From Setaria digitata (taxonomy: Eukaryota; Nematoda; Chromadorea; Rhabditida; Setariidae): a DNA stretch of 64,000 nucleotides. The position numbers and the translations under genes were made by a program. Where the stretch lies: NCBI GenBank assembly GCA_003640385.1, contig RCAB01000021.1, positions 279,460 to 343,459 of the forward strand, in the 5' to 3' direction. Below, piece after piece: positions 53,101-64,000 of the stretch; the stretch's first letter is position 1; every line of letters begins with the position of its first letter. The notes beneath the pieces were generated by a model that had not been told where the DNA came from, ran no database searches, and worked only from the letters and a program-made list of their open reading frames with translations.

Positions 53101-55561
53101 ACTTCTTTATCTTAAAGTAACTCAAAAATTACTGCTATAGGAAATCGAGAGAAAGTGTTTACCTGCAGATCACATCTTTCAATCAGTAATAATTCTGTTC
53201 CTGTGAGCTACTCAAAAGAGTAGCTTTTCTAGTTTTTAAACCTGACATTCTGGTTATAAGAGGAGTATTCGACGTCTCTGTCATCAGTTCGAGTAGTATC
53301 ATTTCGAAGAACATTAGAGAAGAAACAAGCAAAAAACAGTTTCATTCAGATTGACACATTGAACAATTTTGCATTACAAGTTATAACCTAACCAATACTC
53401 CGAGCTTATGTTGCTTTCTAATAATAATGACTGGTGGATGGAACTTCAGCACCATCGTTGCATAGAATGTTTTCAGTGAACGGTCAATTCTGGCCAAACA
53501 ACGTGTTATCAAAATGCTTATTGTTATTGTTATCATATTTTTTTGCTGCTGGACACCAAATTATATGTGGTGGTTATTGCTAACAGCCCAAGACTCCTTC
53601 AAGGTCTGTCTTTCTCCCTGTCCAACCAACTCATCCACTTACATTTAGTCGTTTTTAATGATCTTTCTTCAAGCTATGATTGAAAAATCGAATTTCGATA
53701 GTTTTACTTCGACTATTCTAACCCTGTCTATTTCCAACCCCATCATTTCTTCAATCTAGATTCTATTCCACTTTGTCCCTTTTATTTTTCAGTATAACTT
53801 ATCGCTTAGTCGTTGAACATCTTTATGTTTTCGTAGTTTATCAAAAAATATCCAGTTTCTGAAATCTTGAACGGTGAACAGCTCTCCCCTCTCTTTTGTA
53901 TTTGTTCGCACAAAATTTCTTAATTCTAAACTGAAACTTCCTAAGTGAATGATCAGACAGGACTTGCAGACATTCGATATTTGGAATTCAGAAGTGAACA
54001 CGGCAATAACGGTGCTTTGCTACATATCTTCATGTGCTAATCCAATCACCTATTGTTTCTTAAATAAGAAATTCCGTACCGCACTGCTAATTACATTTGG
54101 ATGCCCACGGAAGAATCCAAATCAATTCCAAACCGTCTACATGCCTGAAGTAGCTATGGATGCGCTGGCGCAGAAGAGATCAAACGAGGATTCGGGCGCC
54201 CTCCGACTAGAGAGGTTTCTTGTGCATGTTTTATAAAACAACTTATGCTCAATGTGCTGGAACTGGAATTGTGATGAGTATAATGAACCAGAATTTCTCT
54301 GGCTCGGGTAAAAATCCAACTACATAAAGGCAAACATTATGAGATGCATCATGATCAAGAAAGTGAAATAAGATTCAAGTGCATGTGGTTCATCTTTCAG
54401 GACTGAACCGAATGATGAATCGCCGGTAAATGTCATCCATTCAGAGACAGTGCTTTACCACCATTCAACTAATACAACGATGACGACGACCACCGCTCAT
54501 CAGGAGAGGAAGAGGCCAGTACTCGATTAACTCTCAGTACTACGCTTGAAATTTCTTCTGCTTGAAATTCAATGTTACTGTAATTAAATTAATATTATTT
54601 TCTCTCTTTGAATATAAAGTTCAATGCGTAAAAATTTTCCAAGATACGGAAACTACAATTCCCACAGCATCGCGCGCTGCATGTCCGGCTAAGTCTCACA
54701 ACTATACCCAGTTATCAAACTCGCTCGCTACGACAGATATAGGTAATACTTATTTAGAATTTACTGGACGACTAGGCTTAGGCTGCAAATGGCTTAAAGC
54801 TACACAGAATCTAGAATAAAAAAAGAAAAAATGGTTCGACATGATTAACTCGAGAATATGGGGAAAAGTGTTTGGAAACTTGCACTGGAAGTAACAGCTG
54901 GAAGTACCACTGTTTAAAATATTTCTCTTCATAATTTCTATCCTAGAAAAAAAAATTAAAAAGTTTAATGCTGATTACTAAGTACCGGGAGATCACTTAA
55001 CGCTGGTATGTGTTGGTACAGCTATCCATCATTTTAAAAACAACTTTAATTATTTTAATGTTCCCTTGTAATATTACTGTATTTACATTTGTGCTGCTCG
55101 TCTTTAGTAAACTGCTAAAAAGCTAATAGCTTAATTTGATTTTAAATATTGCTGAGAAAAACCAATCTACTCTGACAACGAAGCGGAGGAAGACAATTTA
55201 GCTCTAGCCTACTTCATTTATCTTCTTTATCCAAACAGATGAACAGTAACGAAAAATGTATTCTAAGTTTGAGATGCAACAACTGTAATATGTTTTCTCT
55301 TTGAACGACAGCATCGATGTGTTTCGTGGTTATTTGTCCATGGTCCAAGACTCTCATCTGCGTAATAATCCATTGGATACGAGTCGGTTCGAAAGGGAAT
55401 ATGTTGTAACGTTGCAACCAATTCATAAGGTGTCAAAAGTGGCTTCTCGAATGCTGCACTCCAGTCGATCGATAAGCGAGGACAAGCTACTTGTACCCAG
55501 CTATAATGAAACTAAAGAGTCAACCATGTCAACATCATCAACATCAAGCCGAGATATCTAG
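47153..55561 (+). CDS. ckr: Cholecystokinin/gastrin-type neuropeptide GPCR
   Basis: Rhodopsin-class receptor of the CCK/sulfakinin group, at the neuronal plasma membrane. Exons: 47153-47268, 49593-50049, 50260-50416, 51618-51868, 52063-52155, 52995-53092, 53477-53603, 53970-54214, then either 54401-54530 (TAA stop, about 557 aa) or 55312-55561 (TAG stop, about 597 aa). The N-terminus is Ser/Thr-rich with NNT and NKS glycosylation sites and a serine tract. Seen motifs: [10 protein letters not shown] (TM1), NLAISDLM (TM2), [11 protein letters not shown] in place of the DRY end of TM3, the TM4 tryptophan in LVWVISIL, the loop-2 cysteine in [16 protein letters not shown] (TM6) and [13 protein letters not shown] (TM7; human CCK receptors NPIVYCFMNKRFR). 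Loop 3 (residues [13 protein letters not shown] onward) is basic. Exon 1 is inferred from a phase-2 join. The donor of exon 5 (GTGGAG) is weak. Confidence 0.85.
47269..49592 (+). other. First intron of the CCK-type receptor gene
   Basis: This 2.3-kb intron lies between the inferred N-terminal exon and the serine-tract exon. It contains a TTAA-type run near 47288-47307 and an A-run at 49420-49437. No other exon was recognised. Confidence 0.4.
49690..49795. repeat. TCA/TCG trinucleotide tract in a coding exon
   Basis: A trinucleotide tract of TCA, TCG, TCC and TCT codons sits in exon 2 of the receptor and encodes about 30 serines in a row in the extracellular N-terminus. It is followed by a GCA/GCG alanine stretch. 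Such tracts are prone to length change. Read on the other strand it would encode polyaspartate, which I take as a shadow. Confidence 0.9.
54401..54530 (+). other. Alternative terminal exon A of the receptor
   Basis: The exon starts after CATCTTTCAG with one base that completes an AGG codon from the exon ending at 54214. It encodes a Thr-rich tail ending RKRPVLD, then TAA at 54528-54530. Its acceptor is stronger than that of exon B. Confidence 0.6.
55312..55561 (+). other. Alternative terminal exon B of the receptor
   Basis: The acceptor GAACGACAG is followed by C, which completes an AGC codon from the same phase-2 donor at 54214. The 83-residue tail is Ser-rich, contains [11 protein letters not shown] and ends STSSRDI. 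It has many possible phosphorylation sites and reads in one open frame to TAG at 55559-55561. Confidence 0.5.
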
Positions 55562-55794
55562 AAATCATGTAATCAATTCTGATTATTGTAAAATAAACAT
55601 AAATCCTGCAAAAAATGAAATATTTCGATCAGAACAAGAATAAATACAAAACAAATATTTCAAACCATTTAAAATCAATCTTTCTATGTTTCAGTGGAAA
55701 CCAGAAATTCAACTAGGTAAAAATTAAAATTGTGTGTTTGGCTAGAAATTATAAATCAAAGAAAGTTCCCGGCTTTCTTCTTTCAGCAGGTTGT

Positions 55795-58348
55795 TTAGCG
55801 CCCCACCACAATGGCATGATGGATGGATTGCTCTGACCTGTACTCTTGATGTTTCATAAATTGTTCCCTGATTCAGAAATAACAGAAGAAATTTTCGAGT
55901 TAAAACCAACCGGAAAAATTAATGGAAGAATGGGCAACAAAACTTGGCCAGAAAAATAAGTCCTTACCAATCAATATCAGCGAAAAATGACAACTTCTGA
56001 GGAGTTATTTCCGAAAGAAGAACACGTACGAAAACTTTCCCGGCTGCCTGTAGTCTCTTCTCGAGATCCTATATCAAAAATGTGACAATTGAATTTCATT
56101 TTTCTATCCACAATCTTTCTTTCATTTAATATACTACTCTTAAAAGATCCATATTAAACATGCAAATGATTAGAATTTAACCTCCACAATTCTAGGGTTT
56201 CCTTGTCTGCCTAATGAACCTTGTATGACACCAAACATGTGACACTTCTGAGCCATTTCCACAGCTTCTTTCCGTTTCCTGGTCATTAAATCGAAATTGT
56301 ATTCTTCGTGAGTGAACTTCCTGAAAAGTTCGAATCATTTCACATTTTAAATCATGCACAACCTAAATAGAAATGAAGCAAAGAAGAATGAAGAACTGCT
56401 CCAACTACTGAATCAATCTTAAATTTTAAAAATAACTGAAAATACCACTGTATTCTATTAGGAACAAGAAACTTAGATGGGATGTTTAATAATGCTTGGA
56501 CTTTTGCAATCACAACTAACTTTGAATATGGATCATATTGGTATGCGGCAACGGATGGATTCTGGATTAATACTGATTCTAAATGAAACCGTCCATCACC
56601 AAGGTATCTGAAATTTAATATTTACGAATTCTACTTCCAAAATTAGCTAGGCATGAGCTTCGTATCCTTAATTGTCAGCATTCATTATTTGTTGGCCAAA
56701 TATGCACAGAAACAGTATTACTGAAGGTCCATTACAATTACTACATCCTTAATATTACATAATGAAAAGTTAACAACGAACACAACTGTATCGACATCAT
56801 TTTGTAATTTGGGAGAAGTACAACCGAGAATTTCACCAGGACTGAGAGGTTTTACTTGCGGAATCAAAATATCATAACCTTCGGCATTTAATTCTTTCCT
56901 AATGCTCTGAAACAGTTAATTCGTTAATTCATTCACCAATTTCTACTAGTCCTATTTATCGGTCTTACTTGAACAAACTGCATAGTAATTTTGATAATTT
57001 AAAAATTTGGGAAATCAGTGCTGCTGTATTTAATGGATTACATGGGAAGGACTAATAGTAGCACTTTGAATTTATTTCAGGACACTAATGCATGAATGTA
57101 TCTCATCTGAAGTATATCTGCAGACCAAATGGCATTATTGATTTCTGTAAAGAGATTGTAACATCAGATTAATTTTTTTCTTAAAAACGACAAACAATGC
57201 TAACCTGTAAGCATGGAACGAACTGAACAGTGCTAACTAATGCAAGTTTTTTATGTTTCTCGAAATTAGCCTTTAACACATCAATGAAATGGCCAAGGTT
57301 CATTTCGATGTTTACAAAAATGTAAAGCATTTCAATCCCATGAGTTTCTTGAATCGGTATCAGACAACTATGTCCATAATGTACCATAAGATCACAACCT
57401 AAATTTATTTCATTTTCAAAATATTATTATGTTATAAAAAAAGTAGGAAATTGTATTGGATAATAGGAACTTTAATTCATGGTTCTGCCAAACACAGTAA
57501 TTTGATAACATTCAGAGATATGATAAATTACTATAACATTGAGAAACACTATACTCAATGACAGCGAAATTCTGCTATCTATAACTGGCTAAATTCCCGT
57601 ATATAGGAGAACATCAAAATAACAATTACATTTAAAGTATGTTTAAAAAAACAGCAGTGACAAGTCAATATAAACTTACCAAATGCACGTGCTGCCTGAT
57701 CACCTATACAACATGCTCCATATGTGACGTCTCCCATAATGATAACCTCACAGTCTGTATATTTCCGTAAGATGTCCGCAATAATACACGAATAGAGCAG
57801 CAACCCTTCAGGAAACTGCAGACAGACTAAAATTCAAATTTCCCATCAGAATTTGGAAATTACTCTGAGTCAACACAGTGCAAACTATTGTCAAATGCAT
57901 CAAGTCCAGTACTGGCTACACTTGTTCCGATATTGGCTCATTTCAATGAGAAACAGTTCAGACAAATAAATATTATCCAATAAGATAGAATTCTCCAATC
58001 ATCAGTCCACTTTTTTTTCGGTAAAAGCAACCTTTTATGTGTCCACTTTTTAAATACCATAAAGATTTTGAAAAAATCATTTTTGCTTTTTGTAGCTCGG
58101 AAAAATCATTACCATTTCTGCTTTTTGTAGCTCGGATTTTCCATATAGTTTTGGGAACTTCGAAATTATAATTCGATGGCAGCTTAAAGGAATGGTTATC
58201 GATAAGATAAAACAATCTAAAAGCACTACAATATCAGTTATTCGAAAGAAGATATACACAATGAACTTACAATTTTCAAATCATTTTGCAGAGATTCGTC
58301 ATTACTTATCTCCGCTATTTGATTTCGAATTGCTGCGACACGAGCCAT
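55795..58348 (-). CDS. dph-1: Diphthamide biosynthesis protein 1 (DPH1), apparently C-terminally short
   Basis: Radical-SAM-type 4Fe-4S enzyme that, with DPH2, transfers the aminocarboxypropyl group of SAM to a histidine of elongation factor 2, in the cytosol. Exons, 5' to 3': 58348-58271, 58182-58113, 57826-57680, 57398-57205, 56906-56782, 56607-56521, 56320-56182, 56068-55968, with a tentative last exon 55867-55795; about 337 residues against 443 in human. Motifs seen: [38 protein letters not shown] (cluster cysteine 1), [10 protein letters not shown] (cluster cysteine 2), [23 protein letters not shown] and [13 protein letters not shown]. The next conserved segment, with the third cluster cysteine ([12 protein letters not shown] in human), is not found. 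The reading frame instead runs ADIDW, then an unrecognised 22-residue tail or a stop. The gene may be broken, divergent or missing an exon. Confidence 0.85.
58078..58135. repeat. Tandem duplication across a dph-1 exon end
   Basis: A 23-base unit at 58078-58100 recurs at 58113-58135 with one mismatch, a 35-base period. The higher-coordinate copy is the end of dph-1 exon 2; the other lies in the following intron and lacks the GT at the position equivalent to the donor. Confidence 0.75.
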
Positions 58349-58904
58349 GTATAATCAAAGTACAATGTTGCAACGAGCATTAACCCTTCTAATACGAAGT
58401 CCTGGAAATATATAATTTCCCGAGATTTCTAAAAATGAAAAACTGCTATCTGAAAATTTTATAAACATACAAGCTAATGGCATAAGGACCTGTTCCACAT
58501 ACAGGAAATTTTCATGACAGTGTTCCACATGAAACATTTTATGCAAATCAGTTACTTAAAACGATAGCTGCTCCGAAACAATCACTAAAACTCGCGTGAG
58601 GAAACGATCATATCATAGTTTCGATGCTTGTTAAAAGCAAGAGACAAACAAGGCAAAATATATTTTAAAAATTTTTATTTTGTTCAAAGGACCACTGATT
58701 AATGTACAGATATATTGAACGGACATGGAATTTCACGATTAAATATTGATTAAAGAGAAAAAATCCAGAAATGTTGTAGAGTTACTGACTTGGTGACGAG
58801 TGTAAAATAGATCACACAGGGAATTCAAGAAGACTTCTTAATAAAACATTGCTAGAGGAAAGGAAATCAATAAACTCATTGCTTTCCCACCGGATATAAT
58901 TCTT
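58349..58904 (-). other. Region between dph-1 and the H2A gene
   Basis: The region holds the H2A 3' UTR, with an AATAAA on the minus strand near 58675, and the presumed dph-1 upstream region. I saw no canonical histone stem-loop (GGCTCTTTTCAGAGCC-like). Confidence 0.45.
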
Positions 58905-59748
<844 letters not shown>

Positions 59749-60906
59749 TTGAATAACTTCAAATTGCACTTGAACTTTCACTTCCTGTAAAGGCTTAGTT
59801 TACAGTTCAGCGTCAATAGGAGAAAGAAAGGGAACGACAGGGAAAGCGAGCGGACGACCACCGCGGGAACTGGTACGGGGTGCGCATAAGGAGAAACATA
59901 GCTGAGAAGACTATGCGACAATATGTAAGATAGTTGCGAGCAAAGAAAAAGAGAAAGATTATATATTATGTGCGATGCAACGAGAGCAATTGTAAAGCAA
60001 TTTGCTTAATGCATAATTTCTCCAATCTAGTAGATGTCAAACTCATCCGGCTGGTTTCCGCGGATGGGTCAGGTTCTTGAGGTCGAGTTGGCTGTGAGTA
60101 GACAACGCCTGGAATGGCTTCAGCCGAGCGTTAGTATTCTGTGCATTTCCATTTCCGTTTAGCGAACTTACCTGCTTGCAGGTAGCTTATAACGAATGAT
60201 CTGCGAAGGACCCACGTCAAACTTGTTGCTCACTCTAGAAAATGCACGCACGCACGTGTGTGTCCCTACGCAGACACACTTCTGACCACCTTTCCTTCAT
60301 CAAGTGATGCACCTTTAGATATATTTGTTTTTTTCTCGGACAGTTTTGGAAATATTAGGACTTTATTATTCCTCTAATTACTTGAATGTTCAAGAAATAC
60401 TTGGATTACCAACAAGTAAGTAATTAATTAAGTCATTCTGCCACTCGCATGTTTACTTTGTCTTTCAAACGATTAAAATAATTTACTGCTCGAACATTTA
60501 ATACAAGTTTGCTTACATTTGAATTCGGTGATGATTCTTTCGTCCCGAAATTACACGAAGGAATGATAAGTGACTATAAGAAAAGTAGGTTCCTTATATT
60601 TGCTGCACTCATTTAAAAGATGCAAATTGGAAATATAAATTTTACAGCACATTTTGTAATATTTACTTTGTCGCATTTGCAGTAATTATTACTAGTTCCA
60701 TTATTAATTATTGCTTCTTTTTTTTTTTTTTTTCACTTCCTACACATTCAGCATTTATTGTTATCCTTCCAAATGACTGTTAGGACTGGTTAATGTCAAA
60801 ATTTTCATAGCAAAAGAAAAATCTAATTTGAATATAGTCTCGGCAGGTTAAATATTTCCGTCATGGCCAATTCTTTTTCAAGCATTGATCTCCTGAAGTT
60901 TGCAAT
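59749..60906. promoter_or_regulatory. H2A upstream region and 3' flank of the receptor-like gene
   Basis: The first 500 bases upstream of H2A are richer in G+C and probably hold its promoter; a short GCAC/GTGT alternation lies near 60243-60262. Farther on the DNA is AT-rich, with a T-run at 60718-60734. No gene was recognised. Confidence 0.4.
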
Positions 60907-63375
60907 TCAAGCAGCATCTCTCAGTGCAGACATTATCTCGCGACAGTCTTTACTCGGATATTTGTCGAAATTGTTAAAGTAATACATAGCAGAGATGAGA
61001 AGTACAACAGTTGCAGCCTGAAATAACAAATGGTTGTCTAATATCGTTGTATCTAATATTCAATCGATTATTAGTGAGGGAACATTCACAAAAATCGGAT
61101 TACACGCAACTCAATACTTGAAAATACTTGAGGAATGAAAAGGAAGGGTTTATCTTAGATTCAAATTGAAATTTAGAAAATACCTTTTCGATAAATTTCC
61201 TATCAATGATAGTAATCTCGAAGAAGGATATACCTGCTCGACTTCGATATAAGTGATTTATGTATGCTATCGCTACGGAATATGTCTGAAAATGGAAGTA
61301 ATGGGGATAGGACCTAATTAATAGGTGCCCATTTGGTCATATTTTAGACTTTGCGGCAATAAATAAATGAGAAGTAGACAGATCAGTTGCTGTTCGTGAT
61401 GGCGCTTCTAAAAGTGATTTACCTGTTCATGAAGAGCGGTTGTACCAGCAACAAGAAGGATGAGCAGATACCGGAAATGTATCATATCATGGCACAGTAG
61501 CAAGCATGTCACTATGGAAGAGACAATCTGTGAAATGGCGATTATGATAAGCAGTACGGCACAAATCAGTATCGCTAAAGTAATAGGCTCCGTTGTTAAC
61601 AACTGATCGATCAGGTTGGATATGGATCGAAGAAGGAATATGCAGCAAAGCAGTGAATTCAGCAGGTGAAAGCTCATCCACAAGCTGGAAGCACAGATTT
61701 TGCGATTTCTAATAAAAAAAACTTTTGTCACGTATAGAAAATCAACTTAAGCAACAGCTGCAGAAATATCTTTATGGCAGTTTCTCTCTTGGTATCAGAA
61801 TATCCGGTGTACAGTTACTGTAAGGCTCGTTCATAAAACTTCTTTAAAATGACCACATATGGTATGTCACTGACAGCAAGCTGTTCACTGTCTAATAATT
61901 TATCTGCTTGATGAAATTTCAAATACTTATCACTAGCAATCGTATTTAAGATCTACCTGAGTGATCGACTAAATAGCGCATGCGACTGAGACATATTCCA
62001 ATGAGCGTTAACATAATGCCTAATCACAGGTAACTGATAAGTGTTACAGTCATCCGCAAAATCATCATTTAATGCTCGATATTCGGCACAAATGATGCTA
62101 ATTAGGCTATATACTTCAGCATAGATAGCGGGATATGAAAATGCAACGTAAACAAAAATCCCAACAAAAAGCCAATGAAGATAGTGTGGTAGATCGAAAT
62201 TTAATGGAACTTTTATAACGGGTGAATAATTATTGGCAATAATTCGTAAAACCTTATAAGTTATCATAAATACGCTGACAACACTTCCAGATATTATTGC
62301 ACCAAGCTTGAAAAGAAATATTCATTACATCAAATCTTCTTTGCATTACTAATTGCTTACCTTTTGTTTGTTTTATGTTACTTTCATTTTTATTAACTTT
62401 GTTTATTTGTATTTTGGTGCGCATTGTTTATCCTCCTTTGTTTACATGTTTGTTTGCTTGGTTCAACATTCGAGTTATGAATATGTCTAACATTAGTAAC
62501 ACATCGCATTAAAATTTCAAAATGGACGATTCTTGAATGTAACCAATTCTATTTTCTGCAGAGGATGTCTCAAACTGATAACGGAAATAACAAAACTTTT
62601 GGCCATCAAATTTCCTAAGCCATTTTCTCCAGTACTTTCTAGACACCAGTACTACTATTTGAAACTAATATATCGTATGTCATCTATTATACAGATTTGT
62701 TTTTAATTCGTCATTAATTTTCAATTGTAGCATTAAGAACCAAACTTTACATGAATATTGTTGAGCAATGATTTCCGCCGTAGGACGCCGATGCCAGTAG
62801 ATGTGGCCTGAAGACGTTGTCGTAATTTATCACCAATTGAGTGTCGATCCCAGTAAACCAAAAAACACAAATTCAAGATCCCTTGTAACTGCAAGATCGA
62901 TATGACCACTTCTGGTGGATTGCTGAAATGTTTCATGTGAATTTCAGGCATTACTTAGTTAGAGATACGACTTGAAAGGAGTTTAATAATAATGGATAGC
63001 AGTGACAGGCCGTAATAATCACTACAAAAACGGAAATACAAATAGATGAGGTGATTAATATAACAGTTACAGTGATAACATTACCGGAAAAACTTACGCG
63101 GATGTGGCTGAATTTTCTCGCAAGCCAAACCAAAACTGTATGATTGCGATTAGTAATATGATGATCAAAAACAAAATGATAAGAAATGTATGACATTCGC
63201 CGATCCAACGAGGTCGTTGGTTCTTCTGCTTGAGGCAAGTAATTCGGCAACAAAGTAAAGCGAGAACTAATTGCACAGGCGAGAAGTAACGCACAAACTT
63301 AAATTTAAAGTGTATTTTACAAAACAGTCACATCTTGTTGTTCCGCTCCGAAAATGCCGAGAATTTGAACAGTGC
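60907..63375 (-). CDS. Gustatory-receptor-like seven-transmembrane protein (5' incomplete)
   Basis: Probable member of the invertebrate gustatory receptor superfamily (nematode GUR/EGL-47/LITE-1 group), a plasma-membrane sensory protein unlike G-protein-coupled receptors in topology. Exons, 5' to 3': 63375-63332, 63297-63098, 62922-62751, 62306-61957, 61708-61423, 61285-61184, 61017-60907; about 420 residues, all phases consistent. Seen: VQILGIFGAEQQDFVRYFSP near the start, several hydrophobic segments (ILFLIIILLIAIIQFWF, LHWLFVGIFVYVAFSY, ITLAILICAVLLIIIAIS), the cytoplasmic IICAEYRALNDDF stretch before a long loop, and a C-terminal FFEITIIDRKFIEK followed by a last hydrophobic helix, as in this family. 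The strict TYhhhhhQF signature is not obvious. Exon 1 and the start codon were not found; 63468-63560 may hold an upstream exon. Confidence 0.55.
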
Positions 63376-64000
63376 CTCACAAAGTATGTTTTGTATGGGC
63401 TCCTTTCCGTCTGAATGTCACCGTCTTCAAAAATTTGTTAATTCGACAACAAAATAAAAAATTGAATTTAAGTTCTGTTAAGGCAACATAGATGTACCTG
63501 GGCTTGCAAATGCTTTTGAATGAGATTATTCGAATCATGTGTCGAAAAATCAATTTTCAAAAATGGCATCTTATTTATTCGAAAGGCTCGAACATCCAAT
63601 AGTTCTTTCGTTCCTTCTATATCAAAATAAAGATGATTCAGAAAATCATAAGGAAGTAAAATAAGGAAAAAAATCTTTTCTTTTAATGAAGTAAACCTTA
63701 TTCGAAAACCATAAGTCGAAATAGAACATAGATCCTTTAAGTTCAATTTTTTGATAGGGTTATTAGTAACTGAATAAATAAAGCTTTGATCATATGCCAA
63801 CTTCCATGTATTTCATATATATATAAAAAAATATATATATGAAATATATCTTTATATATATATATAAAGAAATAAAACAGTTTATATATATAAACTATTA
63901 ACTATATATATATATAGTAATAATAATAATAATAACAATAATAACAACAATAATAATATAATAATAATAATATAATAATAATAATATAATAATAATAATA
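63376..64000. other. Upstream part of the receptor-like gene, running into low-complexity DNA
   Basis: A 110-codon open frame on the minus strand at 63468-63800 may contain an N-terminal exon (MPFLKIDFSTHDSNNLI onward, donor at 63490), but I could not join it in phase to the next exon. Confidence 0.3.
63817..64000. repeat. TA and TAA/TAATAA microsatellite
   Basis: Runs of TA with palindromic interruptions give way at about 63918 to AAT/AAC trinucleotide repeats that continue to the window edge. Assembly length in such DNA is unreliable. Confidence 0.9.

Noticed and set aside
54137..54319. Minus-strand frame starting MDFYPS, resembling the MDFYAG of DPH1's C-terminus
   Set aside because: It is antisense to the receptor TM7 exon, and similarity ends after four residues.
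54639..54741. Possible additional receptor-tail exon ([14 protein letters not shown] onward)
   Set aside because: It has exon-like splice sites, but its phase fits neither neighbour.

Overview
This is spliced eukaryotic DNA. It is AT-rich, with short GT-AG introns (plus two apparent GC-AG introns), TTTCAG/TTTTAG-type 3' splice sites and a gene set whose best matches are animal, specifically nematode-like. Its 127-residue histone H2A ends in GDKE as in Caenorhabditis, and it has a TFAP4/HLH-11 bHLH factor, a BBS7, a cholecystokinin-type neuropeptide receptor and an invertebrate gustatory-receptor-like protein. I infer a nematode; the species is not determinable by eye. No bacterial, viral, CRISPR or transposase gene was seen. 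All gene models were built by hand by joining open frames at phase-compatible splice sites and comparing the protein with remembered family members.

Layout: (1) 1-3.8 kb, flanking DNA with no gene recognised. (2) 3789-13869, minus strand: Mediator subunit 1, about 22 exons. (3) 13870-14527: short head-to-head promoter gap. (4) 14528-17712, plus: UBXN4, the ER-anchored UBX protein. (5) 18973-24086, plus: AP-4/HLH-11. (6) 25597-30925, minus: BBS7, 17 exons. (7) 30.9-47.15 kb: about 16 kb of AT-rich DNA without a recognisable gene. (8) 47153-55561, plus: CCK/gastrin-type GPCR with a serine tract in its N-terminus and two phase-compatible terminal exons. (9) 55795-58348, minus: DPH1, apparently lacking the C-terminal segment with the third Fe-S cysteine. 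(10) 58905-59748, minus: intron-containing histone H2A. (11) 60907-about 63375, minus: gustatory-receptor-like seven-TM protein, 5' end unresolved. (12) 63.8-64.0 kb: TA/TAA microsatellite.

The genes do not form a pathway. They are housekeeping and transcription genes (MED1, UBXN4, DPH1, H2A, AP-4) beside ciliary and neuronal signalling genes (BBS7, CCK-type receptor, gustatory-like receptor). I found no previously unknown biological system. The points most worth checking are the truncated DPH1, the alternative receptor tails, the two GC-AG introns, an LxxLL motif in MED1 and a cluster of CAGCTG boxes upstream of the AP-4 gene.
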